Positions 17,576 through 26,961 are shown, numbered from the stretch's first letter. The stretch is 64,000 bases of DNA from Serratia liquefaciens ATCC 27592 (GCF_000422085.1 NC_021741.1:1364001-1428000); one strand, 5' to 3'. The notes: generated by a model from the sequence alone, not told the origin. Numbers and translations are program-made.

Positions 17576-20143
17576 ATGCCAACTATCACTAAATCAAAAT
17601 CACTTTATACTTTGACGCGACCCGTTTGGTTAGATGCTGCGGGCATGAGCAAAGGAATTGACCACGATCGTCAACATCTGGGGATTATTCTCGCCGCCGG
17701 CCAAGTGGTGCGCGTTCGCCAGACCAATGCGGCCTTTAGCGGCAAGCTGAAGCTGCGCTTGCTGAACGACGACAGCAAAACCGAGGCCGAATTCACTATC
17801 GGCAGCAGCTGGGTTGAGGCCAGCGTGAAGGCCGTATCCGTGCCGTTTATCGACACGCCATACGCGGCTGGGGCGCCCGTCGTGGAGGTTGAGTACCCGG
17901 ACACGTCGAAAATCTTGCCGGTCTACCGTAAAGGCGAAAACGAAACGGCGTTCTTCGCCCGCTGGGATAATCAGGATGCGGAATTTGCACTTGTCGAGTC
18001 CGACTACGCGGCGCTGCTGGTGCCAAAAATCAGCAAAAAAGAGCTGAAGGCGCTGGGCGAAGCTAAAAACATCGACGGCCTGATCGCCTATTACGATCGC
18101 ATTTTCACTTTTTATAATGCGCTGGCGGGGGTGTCATTCGAGGCTGAGAATGCTTCGGATCTTAATATCAAAAACCGCTACTTTATTAAGGCCGATAAAA
18201 ATGGCGCCGGCGCTGCTTATTACGGTGGTCGTTGGACGGCGGAAACCAGTAATTCGGTCAGCAGTTTCTGGCTAACCCCGAAAGACAATAACTGGGGAAG
18301 CCTGCATGAAATTGCCCATGGTTATCAGGGCCATTTTATGGGCGATAAATACTTCGCCACCGGTGAGATGTGGAACAATATCTATGCTGCCTGTTATCAG
18401 GACGTGATGCTGGGGGCGCGCAAATATCAAGAAGGCTGGTTGTATGCGCATGGCGATATGGCTGGCGTGGAGAAGGTTATTGTTGATTTTATCGCCAAAG
18501 CGACTCCGCTTAATCAATGGGACCTGCGCTCGAAACTCTACTTTGCGGTTCTGATGGTGGATAAGGCGGGCAAAAATGCCTTTACCCACTTTAATCAGCA
18601 ATACCGTAAAAGTTGCAACACCCCAGGCTTTGTTCCTTCCGAACATGCGCTGCTGGATATGCTCAGCGAAAGCTTTGCGGTCTCCGGCGAGCAGGTTGAC
18701 GTTACGCCATTTATCCAACTGGTCGGCGGCTACGTCACACCGGCCCAGCAGAAGCGTAATGTCTTTAGCCATGCGAAAGCGGTTTATCCTCTCTATCAAT
18801 TGGTTGCCGCGCAGGATCTTGATGCGGTGAAAACGCAGTTGAAGCTGGACTCCACCCTGCGTCTGGTGGATTCCGCCCAGTTGAAGGCTACCGGCCTGAA
18901 AGGCAACGTTACCCTGAGCTTTGACATTGACGATTTCGCCCAGATTTACGGCGAAGATCTGATCCTGCTGGAAGGGGCACGTTACGTTCGCAAAATGCGG
19001 ATCGACAGCTCAACCCTGGTGCTGAAAGAGCTACCGATTGGCGTTTATACCCTGCGACTGCCTACCGGCAAAGACCGGAAGTATCAGTTGGCCCATGCTT
19101 ACCTGGTGCTGAAACAGGGCGATAACGCGCTGAAGCTCGGCTTGGTTAAAAAAGTTGCGTCGCCGATCGCCACGCAAGAAATTAACCTGTTGGGGCTGAG
19201 TGATGCCGTTTTCGCCACGATTGTGGCCGATCGCGGCAGGGGCAAAGTGGTGATTGACGTTACCAGCAAGGAACCGCACTCTTACTTCCCCGGAGAGACC
19301 TATGCCAAAATCACCCTGCGCAATGCACAAGATGCGGTGATCTTCAGCAAGGATATCCAGGGTACCGCCGCGAGCCTGAGCCATGATGAGTTGCCTCTTG
19401 CCGTCGGCGACAAAATTGAAATCTATCATGTGGAGCCGGGACGCGTACGGGTGGCACCGGCCTCTCCGGATATCATTGATAATAAAAATAAAACCAACGT
19501 ATTGACGATCACCCAATACGGATTGAAGAACGAAACCTTGTCGGGAGATCCGCAGGCAGCTCTGTTGGTGCGTCTTGAGGCAGCGGTACAGCGTCTGCGT
19601 GAATACCGTCAGGCCTATTTAGCGCCGTTCAGTGAGTTTAAAGACGATATCTATCTGGCGATCAATACCTTCGACAGCCCGCAGCGCGAGCAGTTATCGG
19701 CAAGCTATCAGGACTGCATTCCGGCTCACAATACCCGGCCGGGAGATCACCTGGGCAATGCCTTTACCATTGCCGGCAAAGGCATTGGCGATCGTCAGTT
19801 CCTGACCGGTACGGTCGATCTGGTGAAGAAAACTTTCACCCTGTCGATTGGGGCAGGGATTGCACATCATTACTTCACGGATGTTTATGCGGCCGTTAGC
19901 TACACGGATGCGGAAGGAAACGTACTGTATAGCGATGAGGTGGTGGGTAACCAAGAGCAACAGGCTCGTTCGGTCGTGTTGCCAATTTCCGGCTACGGCG
20001 GCGAGGTGATTCAACTGCGGCATGAGGAACCGGATAACCGCCTGATTATCACCAACGAGATGCAGCATGTCCGGCTGGCTGAAAAGGGCAAGCAGCAGAG
20101 CTATTGCCTCACGCCGGTGGGGTTGGAGCGGATGGCTGAATAA
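17576..20143 (+). CDS. Viral-enhancin-family (M60-like) zinc metalloprotease
   Basis: 855 residues. The zinc site is HEIAH at 244-248 with a third ligand E264 in ATGEMWNN, the HExxH-Xn-E (gluzincin) pattern of enhancin/M60 peptidases. The N-terminal LTRPVWLDAAGMSKGIDHDRQHLGIIL resembles the start of baculovirus enhancins, which cleave insect intestinal mucin of the peritrophic matrix. Homologues occur in Yersinia and Bacillus. No classical signal peptide is visible, so the export route is unclear. Single gene with GAGG before the ATG and a strong terminator after. A role in mucin degradation in an insect or animal gut is inferred. Confidence 0.85.
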   Translation: MPTITKSKSLYTLTRPVWLDAAGMSKGIDHDRQHLGIILAAGQVVRVRQTNAAFSGKLKLRLLNDDSKTEAEFTIGSSWVEASVKAVSVPFIDTPYAAGAPVVEVEYPDTSKILPVYRKGENETAFFARWDNQDAEFALVESDYAALLVPKISKKELKALGEAKNIDGLIAYYDRIFTFYNALAGVSFEAENASDLNIKNRYFIKADKNGAGAAYYGGRWTAETSNSVSSFWLTPKDNNWGSLHEIAHGYQGHFMGDKYFATGEMWNNIYAACYQDVMLGARKYQEGWLYAHGDMAGVEKVIVDFIAKATPLNQWDLRSKLYFAVLMVDKAGKNAFTHFNQQYRKSCNTPGFVPSEHALLDMLSESFAVSGEQVDVTPFIQLVGGYVTPAQQKRNVFSHAKAVYPLYQLVAAQDLDAVKTQLKLDSTLRLVDSAQLKATGLKGNVTLSFDIDDFAQIYGEDLILLEGARYVRKMRIDSSTLVLKELPIGVYTLRLPTGKDRKYQLAHAYLVLKQGDNALKLGLVKKVASPIATQEINLLGLSDAVFATIVADRGRGKVVIDVTSKEPHSYFPGETYAKITLRNAQDAVIFSKDIQGTAASLSHDELPLAVGDKIEIYHVEPGRVRVAPASPDIIDNKNKTNVLTITQYGLKNETLSGDPQAALLVRLEAAVQRLREYRQAYLAPFSEFKDDIYLAINTFDSPQREQLSASYQDCIPAHNTRPGDHLGNAFTIAGKGIGDRQFLTGTVDLVKKTFTLSIGAGIAHHYFTDVYAAVSYTDAEGNVLYSDEVVGNQEQQARSVVLPISGYGGEVIQLRHEEPDNRLIITNEMQHVRLAEKGKQQSYCLTPVGLERMAE

Positions 20144-20164
20144 CCTGTAGCAAGGCGGTTAATG

Positions 20165-20194
20165 GCGCCGGGTTGATCACCCGGCGCTGTTTTA
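20165..20194 (+). terminator. Terminator of the enhancin-like gene
   Basis: GCGCCGGGT, loop TGATC, ACCCGGCGC, then TGTTTTAGTTT. Perfect 9-bp GC-rich stem 22 bp after the stop codon. Confidence 0.85.
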
Positions 20195-20332
20195 GTTTAA
20201 GAGCCCAAAAGCCAAATCGATTGAGAAACCCTGCACTGATCCTTATACTGCCGCACATATTCAAGGCGTGCGGCACTTATTTGATTTAACAACGCGAGCA
20301 CGCCTTCCGGTTTACAAGCTAAAGGCAATTCT

Positions 20333-20797
20333 ATGATCAACAATGACGTGCTGCGCAGCGTGCGCTACATGCTGAGTATTAACGACGCGAAAATGGTCGA
20401 GATTATCAAGCTGGATAATTTCGATGTTGCGGTCTCGGCAATGGGTGCTTACGTCATCAAAGAAGGTGAGCCAGGTTTCGAGAAGTGCCCGGACGAAGTG
20501 ATGGCTCACTTCCTGAACGGTCTGGTGTTTTTCAAACGCGGCAAGGACGACAAGTTCCCGGCGCCGGAAGTGGAACTGCCGATCACCAATAACCTGGTGT
20601 TGAAAAAGCTGCGCGTGGCGTTTGAGTTGAAAGATACCGACATGCATCAGATTTTCACCGCCGTAGATTTCCGTATTTCCAAGCCGGAGCTAAGTGCGCT
20701 GTTCCGCAAAGAAGGCACCAAAAACTTCCGCCCGTGCGGCGATCAGATGCTGCGTTATTTTCTCAAAGGCTTGGCGCAACGTCTTCGCGGCGCATAA
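20333..20797 (+). CDS. yehS: YehS-like DUF1456 protein
   Basis: 154-residue cytosolic protein made of two copies of a helical unit: LRSVRYMLSINDAKMVEII (about 6-24) and LVLKKLRVAFELKDTDMHQI (about 89-108). Each is followed by a phrase with a cysteine and FLNGL or FLKGL. It closely resembles E. coli YehS. The function is unknown. AAGG precedes the ATG. A terminator that could work in both directions lies between it and the convergent chemoreceptor gene. Confidence 0.88.
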   Translation: MINNDVLRSVRYMLSINDAKMVEIIKLDNFDVAVSAMGAYVIKEGEPGFEKCPDEVMAHFLNGLVFFKRGKDDKFPAPEVELPITNNLVLKKLRVAFELKDTDMHQIFTAVDFRISKPELSALFRKEGTKNFRPCGDQMLRYFLKGLAQRLRGA

Positions 20798-20827
20798 GTT
20801 ACGCCACCATTGATGAAACCCGCTGCC

Positions 20828-20860
20828 CAACGCCAACATCCTGTTGGCGTTGTTCTTTCT
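20828..20860 (+). terminator. Terminator after yehS, possibly bidirectional
   Basis: CAACGCCAACA, loop TCC, TGTTGGCGTTG, an 11-bp perfect stem, then TTCTTTCT. It lies between the convergent yehS and chemoreceptor genes. Confidence 0.75.
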
Positions 20861-20901
20861 GCGATATGAACCAAAATCGAGCTTAACTCTTATTTAGCGC
20901 C

Positions 20902-22548
20902 TCAAAAACGGCTCCAATTCTCCGCGTCGTCATCGGCAACCGCTGGTCCTTTTGCTGCGGTAATAACCTGCGGCCGGACATTAATCGCGGCGGGCACGGA
21001 CGTGGATAGTTTGAAAACGGCGACGGTTTGGTTCAAGTGATTGGCCTGATCTTCCAGCGCACTGGCGGCGGAAGCTGATTGTTCAACCAGCGCGGCATTC
21101 TGCTGGGTCACCTTATCCATTTCGTTAACGGCCTGCGCGATCTGTGCAATCCCACGGCTTTGTTCTTCTGAGGCGCTTGAGATCTCCTGCATGGTTTCCG
21201 TGACCTGACCGATGGCGGTTACAATCTCCGTCATGGCTCCGTTAACGTTCTCCACCAGATCGTTGCCCTGACTGACGCGCAGCACCGACGTATCGATCAG
21301 CGTTTTAATTTCTTTGGCTGCCTGAGCGCTGCGCTGTGCAAGGTTGCGCACTTCACCGGCGACCACGGCAAAGCCACGGCCTTGTTCACCTGCACGCGCC
21401 GCTTCCACTGCCGCATTCAGGGCCAAAATATTGGTTTGGAAAGCGATACCGTCAATGACGCTGGTGATATCACCAATTTTGCGTGAGCTGTCGGCGATAT
21501 CGCTCATGGTGACCACCATTTTGCGAGTAATCTCGCCGCCGTTGATGGCACTTTGCGAAGCGCTTTTCACCAACGAAGTGGCAGCGCCGGCGCTCTCTGC
21601 GTTGTTTTTCACCGTAGCAGAAAGCTGCTCCATGCTGGCCGCCGTTTCTTCCAGTGAACTTGCCTGTTCTTCCGTGCGGCTTGAGAGGTCGTTGTTACCC
21701 GCGGCAATTTCCTGCACGCCGGTATAAATATTTTGCGTGCCTGCACGGACGGCGCTGACGGTATTCGCCAGCTCATCACGCATATTGACGAGGCCTTGCA
21801 TCAGCTTGCCAATTTCATTATTCCCACTGGCATTAATTTCTATCGCCAAATTTCCGTGTGCAATTTCAGCTTGATAGTCGATAATCTGATTGATTTTGTT
21901 GATCACATATTTTCTGATCCAGACCAGTACCACGCCGGTTAGCAGAATAAAGATGAAAATAAACGTCAACGATAAAGGCACCATTTTATGGTAACTGTCC
22001 TGTGCCGCAATACCCGCTGGAGTAATAATATCGTTGGCAACGTAGGCTGAGGTCTCATCAAGCGCAGACATGAAATGCGTGGCTGAGCTATTGTGCATAA
22101 TTGTTTGGAAACGGGAGATATCGCCATCTTCCAGGCTGATAATTAATTTAAGCAGGTCGCCGCGTGCTTTTTCATACAGATTCTTGACGTTCTTGGTCCG
22201 CGCTTGTTCATCCTGATCCTTCAGTGACAGTTGATAAAATTCTTCCATCAATTTATCAACTTCAGTGAGGCGCTGGCGAAGTTCGCCCAGAGATTTTTTT
22301 GCATTGTGATTTTGTGGCTGCGTGCTGAGCATCAAGGCATCTTTCAGCACGTCTTCACGGATCTCGGTAACGGAAGCGTAGGCATTATCCATTGCCATGA
22401 TTTGATTAAAGCCGGAGGAGATTTGTGTAATGCGGTTATTGGTGCCTGAGGCATCCAGAATGCTCCATGCGCCGGAGAATATCTGAATAATACAGAATAG
22501 GGTTAAAATCCCCATTAGCCCGTGGGAGATTTTTAATCGTTCAAACAT
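20902..22548 (-). CDS. Methyl-accepting chemotaxis protein
   Basis: 548-residue chemoreceptor. TM1 is near residues 10-30 ([18 protein letters not shown]), followed by a periplasmic helical ligand domain of about 160 residues. TM2 is [20 protein letters not shown], then come HAMP and the signalling tip with the hallmark [20 protein letters not shown]. It ends in NWSRF, an xWxxF tether of the kind that recruits CheR and CheB to Tar/Tsr-class receptors. ATG 22548 is chosen because AGG precedes it. A sigma-28 promoter lies upstream. Ligand unknown. Confidence 0.93.
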   Translation of the reverse strand: MFERLKISHGLMGILTLFCIIQIFSGAWSILDASGTNNRITQISSGFNQIMAMDNAYASVTEIREDVLKDALMLSTQPQNHNAKKSLGELRQRLTEVDKLMEEFYQLSLKDQDEQARTKNVKNLYEKARGDLLKLIISLEDGDISRFQTIMHNSSATHFMSALDETSAYVANDIITPAGIAAQDSYHKMVPLSLTFIFIFILLTGVVLVWIRKYVINKINQIIDYQAEIAHGNLAIEINASGNNEIGKLMQGLVNMRDELANTVSAVRAGTQNIYTGVQEIAAGNNDLSSRTEEQASSLEETAASMEQLSATVKNNAESAGAATSLVKSASQSAINGGEITRKMVVTMSDIADSSRKIGDITSVIDGIAFQTNILALNAAVEAARAGEQGRGFAVVAGEVRNLAQRSAQAAKEIKTLIDTSVLRVSQGNDLVENVNGAMTEIVTAIGQVTETMQEISSASEEQSRGIAQIAQAVNEMDKVTQQNAALVEQSASAASALEDQANHLNQTVAVFKLSTSVPAAINVRPQVITAAKGPAVADDDAENWSRF

Positions 22549-22620
22549 AGTACAACCTGAGATTTCAGTGAGGTGCCAGTGCGGCAAATAACACTATTTT
22601 GCCGCGAGAAGTGCTGTGTG

Positions 22621-22647
22621 TTTTCGGCAGATTACGATAAAACTTTA
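22621..22647 (-). promoter_or_regulatory. Sigma-28 (FliA) promoter of the chemoreceptor gene
   Basis: On the minus strand: TAAAGTTT, 11-bp spacer, GCCGAAAA, against consensus TAAAGTTT-N11-GCCGATAA (15/16 matches). It lies 73 bp upstream of ATG 22548 and places the receptor in the flagellar class 3 regulon. Confidence 0.85.
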
Positions 22648-22926
22648 GTGATTAATTGGGGGCGGGATTTGAGTGCCATAATATCTTTGTTTTTAACTTT
22701 TCGTTTTTAGTTGAAACATACAGATAACATGAACTGGCCTGAGACCTATTATCCAAAGCCCGGCAGTAAAGTAATAGCGATACCTCGAGGGAAAATAGCT
22801 TAAGATTTTGTAACGGAGCGTATTTATTTTTCCAGGTAATTATTAATCATGTTTCTATTTTGATGGCGGTGCAGCCAAACCCAAACAGGGCTCAGACTGC
22901 TGACAAACGCTCGAAAAGGCTAAACC

Positions 22927-23001
22927 GGTAGGGGTCGAACATATTCGACCCGATTTAATTCATTGATTATGCTATTGGGCGCAGCATGCAGCGCCCCTAC
23001 C
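22927..23001. repeat. 75-bp palindromic intergenic element with 8-bp terminal inverted repeats
   Basis: Bounded by GGTAGGGG and CCCCTACC. Inside are two hairpins: GGGTCGAA-CATA-TTCGACCC (22932-22951) and GGGCGC...GCGCCC (22977-22996). It looks like a dispersed palindromic unit or short MITE remnant in the 483-bp gap between the chemoreceptor and the organosulfur operon. The rest of that gap (22650-22926) shows nothing recognisable. Confidence 0.55.
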
Positions 23002-23031
23002 ATTAAACAACAGAGCACTTTGTCAACGGCT

Positions 23032-24426
23032 TCAGCTCGCAGGGGGGATTGGCGAAGCGCCGAGCAATTGCTGCGCCAGCGATTCTGCGTGTTGCGCCAC
23101 CTGCGGCAACCCCATCAGTTCACCGAAGCGTCCGCGAGCGGCGGGGCCTGCCACGTAGAGACGATCGTTACTTTTTCCCTGGCGATCAATCGCTCGCGAG
23201 TGGGCATCAACCCAAATTCCCAGCGCCAGCGGATCGGGCTGGATAGCCCCTTCCGCTGCGAGCTGCTTCAGCAGCGTATCGCTGTTGAGCAACGCACCGT
23301 GCGCCGGGCCAGTTGTGACAATCAGTTTATCCACCCGCAGAGTTTCCGTGGCGGCTTTACCGCGTGCCTTCACCGTCAGAATGAGCGTTTCTTTGTCTAC
23401 CTCAACCTGCTTAAGGCTGGCGGCCAGCACCTTAAGGCGCCCATTTTGCTGTAGCAGGGACAATACCTCACTGACCTGCGGTGCAATGCGGTAACGGTGC
23501 ACGTCCCACCATGGACGCAGATGGCGTAGAAAACGCCGCTGTTCTTTCAGCGAAAGCCGTTGCCAAATCTGCTGTCCGTTCAGCCGTATGTCATCCAGTA
23601 CCCCTTGCCAGGGCAGGCCTTCCTTGGCGGCCAGCGCTACTTCCTGTCGGACTCGCCGCAGCCAGGCGCGGGCGCTGTCGGCCTGTGGACGCCGATAATC
23701 AAGCTGGCGAGGCGGCGACTCACCGGTCAGATTTGGCCGGGGCAGCAGGCCGCGGCGCGAGAATGCCAGGATCGGCCCACGATGCCCCTGGCGGTCAAGC
23801 GATGCCACCACGTCAGACATGGTTAACCCGGAACCGATGATAGCCACCCGCGCACTCTTCTCCACCTCGATTAACGCATCTGTCCGCCACGGGTTGGCGA
23901 TAAGGCCTGGATGGTCTTGCGGCACCTGCTGTAGTTGTCTCGGTACGTCAGGGGGCGGGTGGCTGATGGCCAGCACCACCTCATCCGCGCGATATCTATC
24001 CCCGGAGGCCGTCAGCACCTCTGCATTTTGCAGCGCCACGGCATAATCCTGAACATGGGTGACCTCTACTGGCGATGTTTCCAGCGCAGCGGCCAGCTTG
24101 TCGACGATATAGGCGGCAAACCGTCCCCGTTGCGGATAAAGGCTACCATCCGTCCAGAGCGCTTTGTCATCCTGTTTGAGGCCTCCCTCAGCCCTCAGCC
24201 AGCGGTCGAAGTCACCTTCTTCGGCGGCGGAAAGCTGCATACGTGCGGCAGGGACGTTTATGCGATGCGCCGGGTCGACCGTGCCATAAGCCACGCCCTG
24301 AGCCAACTGGGCTCGAGGCTCGATAACGATCACCTTCAGGCCGGATTGGCCCAACCGCGCCAGATGAATAGCCAGCGCGGTACCGCTAAAGCCGCCGCCA
24401 ATGATGACAATCTGCCGATCAGCCAT
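23032..24426 (-). CDS. FAD/NAD(P)-binding oxidoreductase of the organosulfur operon
   Basis: 464 residues. An FAD-binding motif GGGFSGTALA is at the N-terminus and a second dinucleotide motif is GSGLTMSDV mid-protein. The overall pattern (AQGVAYGTVDPAHRINVPAARM) is that of the COG4529 FAD-NAD(P)-binding family. It overlaps the end of sfnG by 8 bp, so it is translated with the two sulfur monooxygenases. It might supply reducing power or be a third monooxygenase of the pathway. It does not look like the small FMN reductase SsuE. Confidence 0.8.
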   Translation of the reverse strand: MADRQIVIIGGGFSGTALAIHLARLGQSGLKVIVIEPRAQLAQGVAYGTVDPAHRINVPAARMQLSAAEEGDFDRWLRAEGGLKQDDKALWTDGSLYPQRGRFAAYIVDKLAAALETSPVEVTHVQDYAVALQNAEVLTASGDRYRADEVVLAISHPPPDVPRQLQQVPQDHPGLIANPWRTDALIEVEKSARVAIIGSGLTMSDVVASLDRQGHRGPILAFSRRGLLPRPNLTGESPPRQLDYRRPQADSARAWLRRVRQEVALAAKEGLPWQGVLDDIRLNGQQIWQRLSLKEQRRFLRHLRPWWDVHRYRIAPQVSEVLSLLQQNGRLKVLAASLKQVEVDKETLILTVKARGKAATETLRVDKLIVTTGPAHGALLNSDTLLKQLAAEGAIQPDPLALGIWVDAHSRAIDRQGKSNDRLYVAGPAARGRFGELMGLPQVAQHAESLAQQLLGASPIPPAS

Positions 24427-25510
24427 GACTTAACACCGGTTGCTGTTGGCGTTCCAGCTCGCGAACCCGCGGGATCACTTCGCGGCCAAAGAACTCCACC
24501 TCTTCCTGAAAATGCAGGAAGCCCAGCAGCATCAGATCCACGCCGGCTTGTTTGAGTTCGACGATCCGCTCCGCTATCTGCTGCGGGGTGCCAATCAGGT
24601 TGGTTTTGAAGCCATCGTTATATTGCACCAAATCTTCCAGCGTCGATTTCGCCCAGTTACCTTCCCCCTCAGGGGAGGCGCTACCGGCATTTTTCACCTC
24701 AGACTGGAACCCTTTCACCGCATCCGGATTCGCATTGTCCAGGATATCACGCAGTACGCTTTGCGCTTCCTGCTCCGTTTGGCGGGCAATGACGAAGCCA
24801 TTGACGCCGATCTTGACCTTGTGCTGATTTTCGGCGGCTTTTAGCTGGATATCTTCAACCTGCTGACGGATACCTTCCGGGGTGTTGCCGTTGGTGAAGT
24901 ACCAGTCGGACACTCGTGCGGCCATATCCCGCGCGGCTCTTGAACTGCCTCCCTGGAAAATCTCCGGTTGTGGATCCAGCGGTTTCGGCTTCAGCGAATA
25001 GTCGCGGAAGCGGTAAAAATCACCGGCAAAGGTGAAGCTGTCCTGCTGCCAGATGCCCTGCAGGCAGCGAATGAACTCTTCCGAACGCAGATAGCGCTCC
25101 TCGTGATCCAGCCAGGGTTCGCCAATGGCTTTGAACTCGCCCCGGAACCAACCGCTGACGATATTGACCGCAATACGCGCGTTGGACAGATGGCTGATGG
25201 TGGCAATCTGTTTGGCGGCGAGGGTTGGATTCCATGGGCCCGGCAACAGGGCGGCGATGACCTTGAGCTTCTCCGTCGCTCCCAGCAAGTCCTGTGAAAA
25301 TGTCACCGACTCATGTTGATTATCCGCGCCATAGCCGGCGGTAAAGCGGATCTGCGTCAGGGCATAGTCAAACCCGGCGCGCTCGGCAATTTGCGCCAGC
25401 TTGCGGTTATAGTTTGCATCCCAACTGGTGCGCTGAGGAATTTGGCTGATCACCAGGCCACCCGACACGTTAGGGACCCAGTAGGCGAACTTGATCGGTT
25501 CATTGCTCAT
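24419..25510 (-). CDS. sfnG: Dimethylsulfone monooxygenase SfnG
   Basis: 363-residue FMNH2-dependent luciferase-like monooxygenase. The N-terminus KFAYWVPNVSGGLVISQIPQ and the segments RIAVNIVSGWFRGEFKAIGE and IFQGGSSRAARDMA are typical of SfnG, which converts dimethylsulfone to methanesulfinate. Second gene of the operon, 16 bp after ssuD, overlapping the FAD/NAD(P) gene. Together with SsuD it would release sulfite from organosulfur compounds as a sulfur source. A reduced-flavin donor is required and is not obvious nearby. Confidence 0.9.
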   Translation of the reverse strand: MSNEPIKFAYWVPNVSGGLVISQIPQRTSWDANYNRKLAQIAERAGFDYALTQIRFTAGYGADNQHESVTFSQDLLGATEKLKVIAALLPGPWNPTLAAKQIATISHLSNARIAVNIVSGWFRGEFKAIGEPWLDHEERYLRSEEFIRCLQGIWQQDSFTFAGDFYRFRDYSLKPKPLDPQPEIFQGGSSRAARDMAARVSDWYFTNGNTPEGIRQQVEDIQLKAAENQHKVKIGVNGFVIARQTEQEAQSVLRDILDNANPDAVKGFQSEVKNAGSASPEGEGNWAKSTLEDLVQYNDGFKTNLIGTPQQIAERIVELKQAGVDLMLLGFLHFQEEVEFFGREVIPRVRELERQQQPVLSHG

Positions 25511-25526
25511 GGTTTTCTCCTCAGTT

Positions 25527-26687
25527 TCACTTTTTCACCGGACGACGATCGCCGCCGATGGTTTCTCCAAATGGCCCGGTGTTAACCGTGCGCTGACGTT
25601 TTTCGACGTTGCCCGCCAGCGGCAACAGCGGCATTACCAATTCGGCAAACCGATGAGCCTCTTCCAGGTGCGGATAACCCGAGAAAATAAAATTAGTGAT
25701 CCCCAATGCCTGATATTCACGGATGCGTTCGGCAACCTGTTGTGGATTGCCGACCAATGCGGTACCTGCGCCGCCGCGCACCAGCCCCACGCCTGCCCAT
25801 AAGTTGGGGGCGATGCGCAAACTGTCCTTCGAGCCACCGTGCAGTGCGCTCATACGGGCCTGTCCGGTCGAGTCCATACGCGAGAAAATTTTCTGTGCGG
25901 CGGCGATGGTGTCATCATCCAAATGGGCAATCAGTTTGTCGGCGGCAGCCCAGGCTTCCTCTTCCGTTTCCCGAACAATGACGTGCAGGCGAATGCCGTA
26001 GTCCAGCGTGCGTCCGCGCTCCTGTGCGCGCCGACGCACCACGGCAATTTTCTCCGCCACCTGCTCAACCGGTTCTCCCCAGGTGAGATAGGTGTCGATC
26101 TGGCTCGCCGCCACCTCCAGCGCTTCCTCTGACGAGCCGCCAAAAAATAGCGGCGGCCCGTTCTCCTGTACCGGCGGGAACAGCACTTCAGCGCCTTCAA
26201 CCCGCAAATAATCGCCCTGAAAATCGACCTTTTCGCCTTTCAGCAGGCGGGAATAGACCTCCAGAAACTCGCGGGTGACCTGATAGCGCTCGGCGTGACT
26301 GAGGAAGATCCCATCGCCTTTGTTCTCGATGGGATCGCCACCGGTCACCACGTTGATTAACAGACGTCCCTCCGAAAGGCGATCCAGCGTGGCGGCCATC
26401 CGCGCGGCAAGGCTCGGGGGCTGCAACCCAGGGCGCACGGCGACCAGATAGCGCAGACGTTTGGTGAGGGGGGCGAGTGCGGCAGCGACCAGCCAGGAAT
26501 CCTCGCAGCTTTTGCCGGTTGGGATCAGCACGCCGTAATAGCCAAGGTTGTCTGCCGCCAGCGCAACCTGTTGCAAATAAGGCAGATCTACGGCTCTTCC
26601 GCCCTCGGTCGTGCCCAGATAACGGCCGTCGCCGTGGGTCGGTAAGAACCAGAATACGTTGATGTTTTGCGCCTGCCGTTCGCTCAT
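25527..26687 (-). CDS. ssuD: FMNH2-dependent alkanesulfonate monooxygenase
   Basis: 386-residue SsuD-type enzyme that cleaves C1 and longer alkanesulfonates to aldehyde and sulfite. Family hallmarks are [18 protein letters not shown] at the N-terminus, [23 protein letters not shown] and [10 protein letters not shown]. First gene of a three-gene operon behind a sigma-54 promoter and divergent from the sulfonate-sensing activator gene. No ssuABC transporter or ssuE reductase is encoded here. Its C-terminal [17 protein letters not shown] is also characteristic of SsuD. Confidence 0.93.
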   Translation of the reverse strand: MSERQAQNINVFWFLPTHGDGRYLGTTEGGRAVDLPYLQQVALAADNLGYYGVLIPTGKSCEDSWLVAAALAPLTKRLRYLVAVRPGLQPPSLAARMAATLDRLSEGRLLINVVTGGDPIENKGDGIFLSHAERYQVTREFLEVYSRLLKGEKVDFQGDYLRVEGAEVLFPPVQENGPPLFFGGSSEEALEVAASQIDTYLTWGEPVEQVAEKIAVVRRRAQERGRTLDYGIRLHVIVRETEEEAWAAADKLIAHLDDDTIAAAQKIFSRMDSTGQARMSALHGGSKDSLRIAPNLWAGVGLVRGGAGTALVGNPQQVAERIREYQALGITNFIFSGYPHLEEAHRFAELVMPLLPLAGNVEKRQRTVNTGPFGETIGGDRRPVKK

Positions 26688-26736
26688 TAGTCATTTCCTA
26701 TATAACGATATCTTAATTTATTCAATAGAATATCCA

Positions 26737-26760
26737 TGCTTGGTTATAAACAACCAAGCA
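26737..26760. repeat. Inverted repeat over the ssuD promoter start region
   Basis: TGCTTGGTT, 6-bp spacer, AACCAAGCA: perfect 9-bp arms overlapping the -12 element of the sigma-54 promoter and the predicted start of the ssuD transcript. It could be a repressor operator or a 5'-end hairpin. Confidence 0.5.
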
Positions 26761-26772
26761 GAAAGCATGCCA
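26757..26772 (-). promoter_or_regulatory. Sigma-54 promoter of the ssuD-sfnG operon
   Basis: On the minus strand: TGGCATGCTTTCTGCT, with GG and GC separated by 10 bp as required. The -24 part matches TGGCAYG fully and the -12 part CTGCT matches TTGCW at 4/5. About 70 bp upstream of the ssuD ATG. Consistent with the adjacent GAFTGA-type activator. Confidence 0.7.
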
Positions 26773-26834
26773 AAATGATTGGTTATTTTTGTTCTTATCT
26801 ATTAACGGGTTAGCGATTTTTGCCGTGGACGGTT

Positions 26835-26851
26835 TTGCTGCAAATGCAGCA
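26835..26851 (+). promoter_or_regulatory. Enhancer-like site A for the sigma-54 activator
   Basis: TTGCTGCAAATGCAGCA, itself containing the palindrome GCTGCA-AA-TGCAGC. It recurs in inverted orientation 33 bp away (site B) at 16/17 identity. It lies about 65 bp upstream of the ssuD -24 element, a typical upstream activating site position. Confidence 0.6.
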
Positions 26852-26867
26852 GTGACTGATGGCAGGC

Positions 26868-26884
26868 TGTTGCATTTGCAGCAA
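26868..26884 (-). promoter_or_regulatory. Enhancer-like site B for the sigma-54 activator
   Basis: Minus-strand TTGCTGCAAATGCAACA, differing from site A at one position. Centre-to-centre spacing of 33 bp is close to three helical turns, as for paired NtrC-type sites. Confidence 0.6.
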
Positions 26885-26961
26885 CGGGGGCGGTCGAGCC
26901 TCTCGTCTTGTCTGGCCGCTGTCGGTATTGTTTCTGTACTGTTCCCTTAAAGGTATCGACG

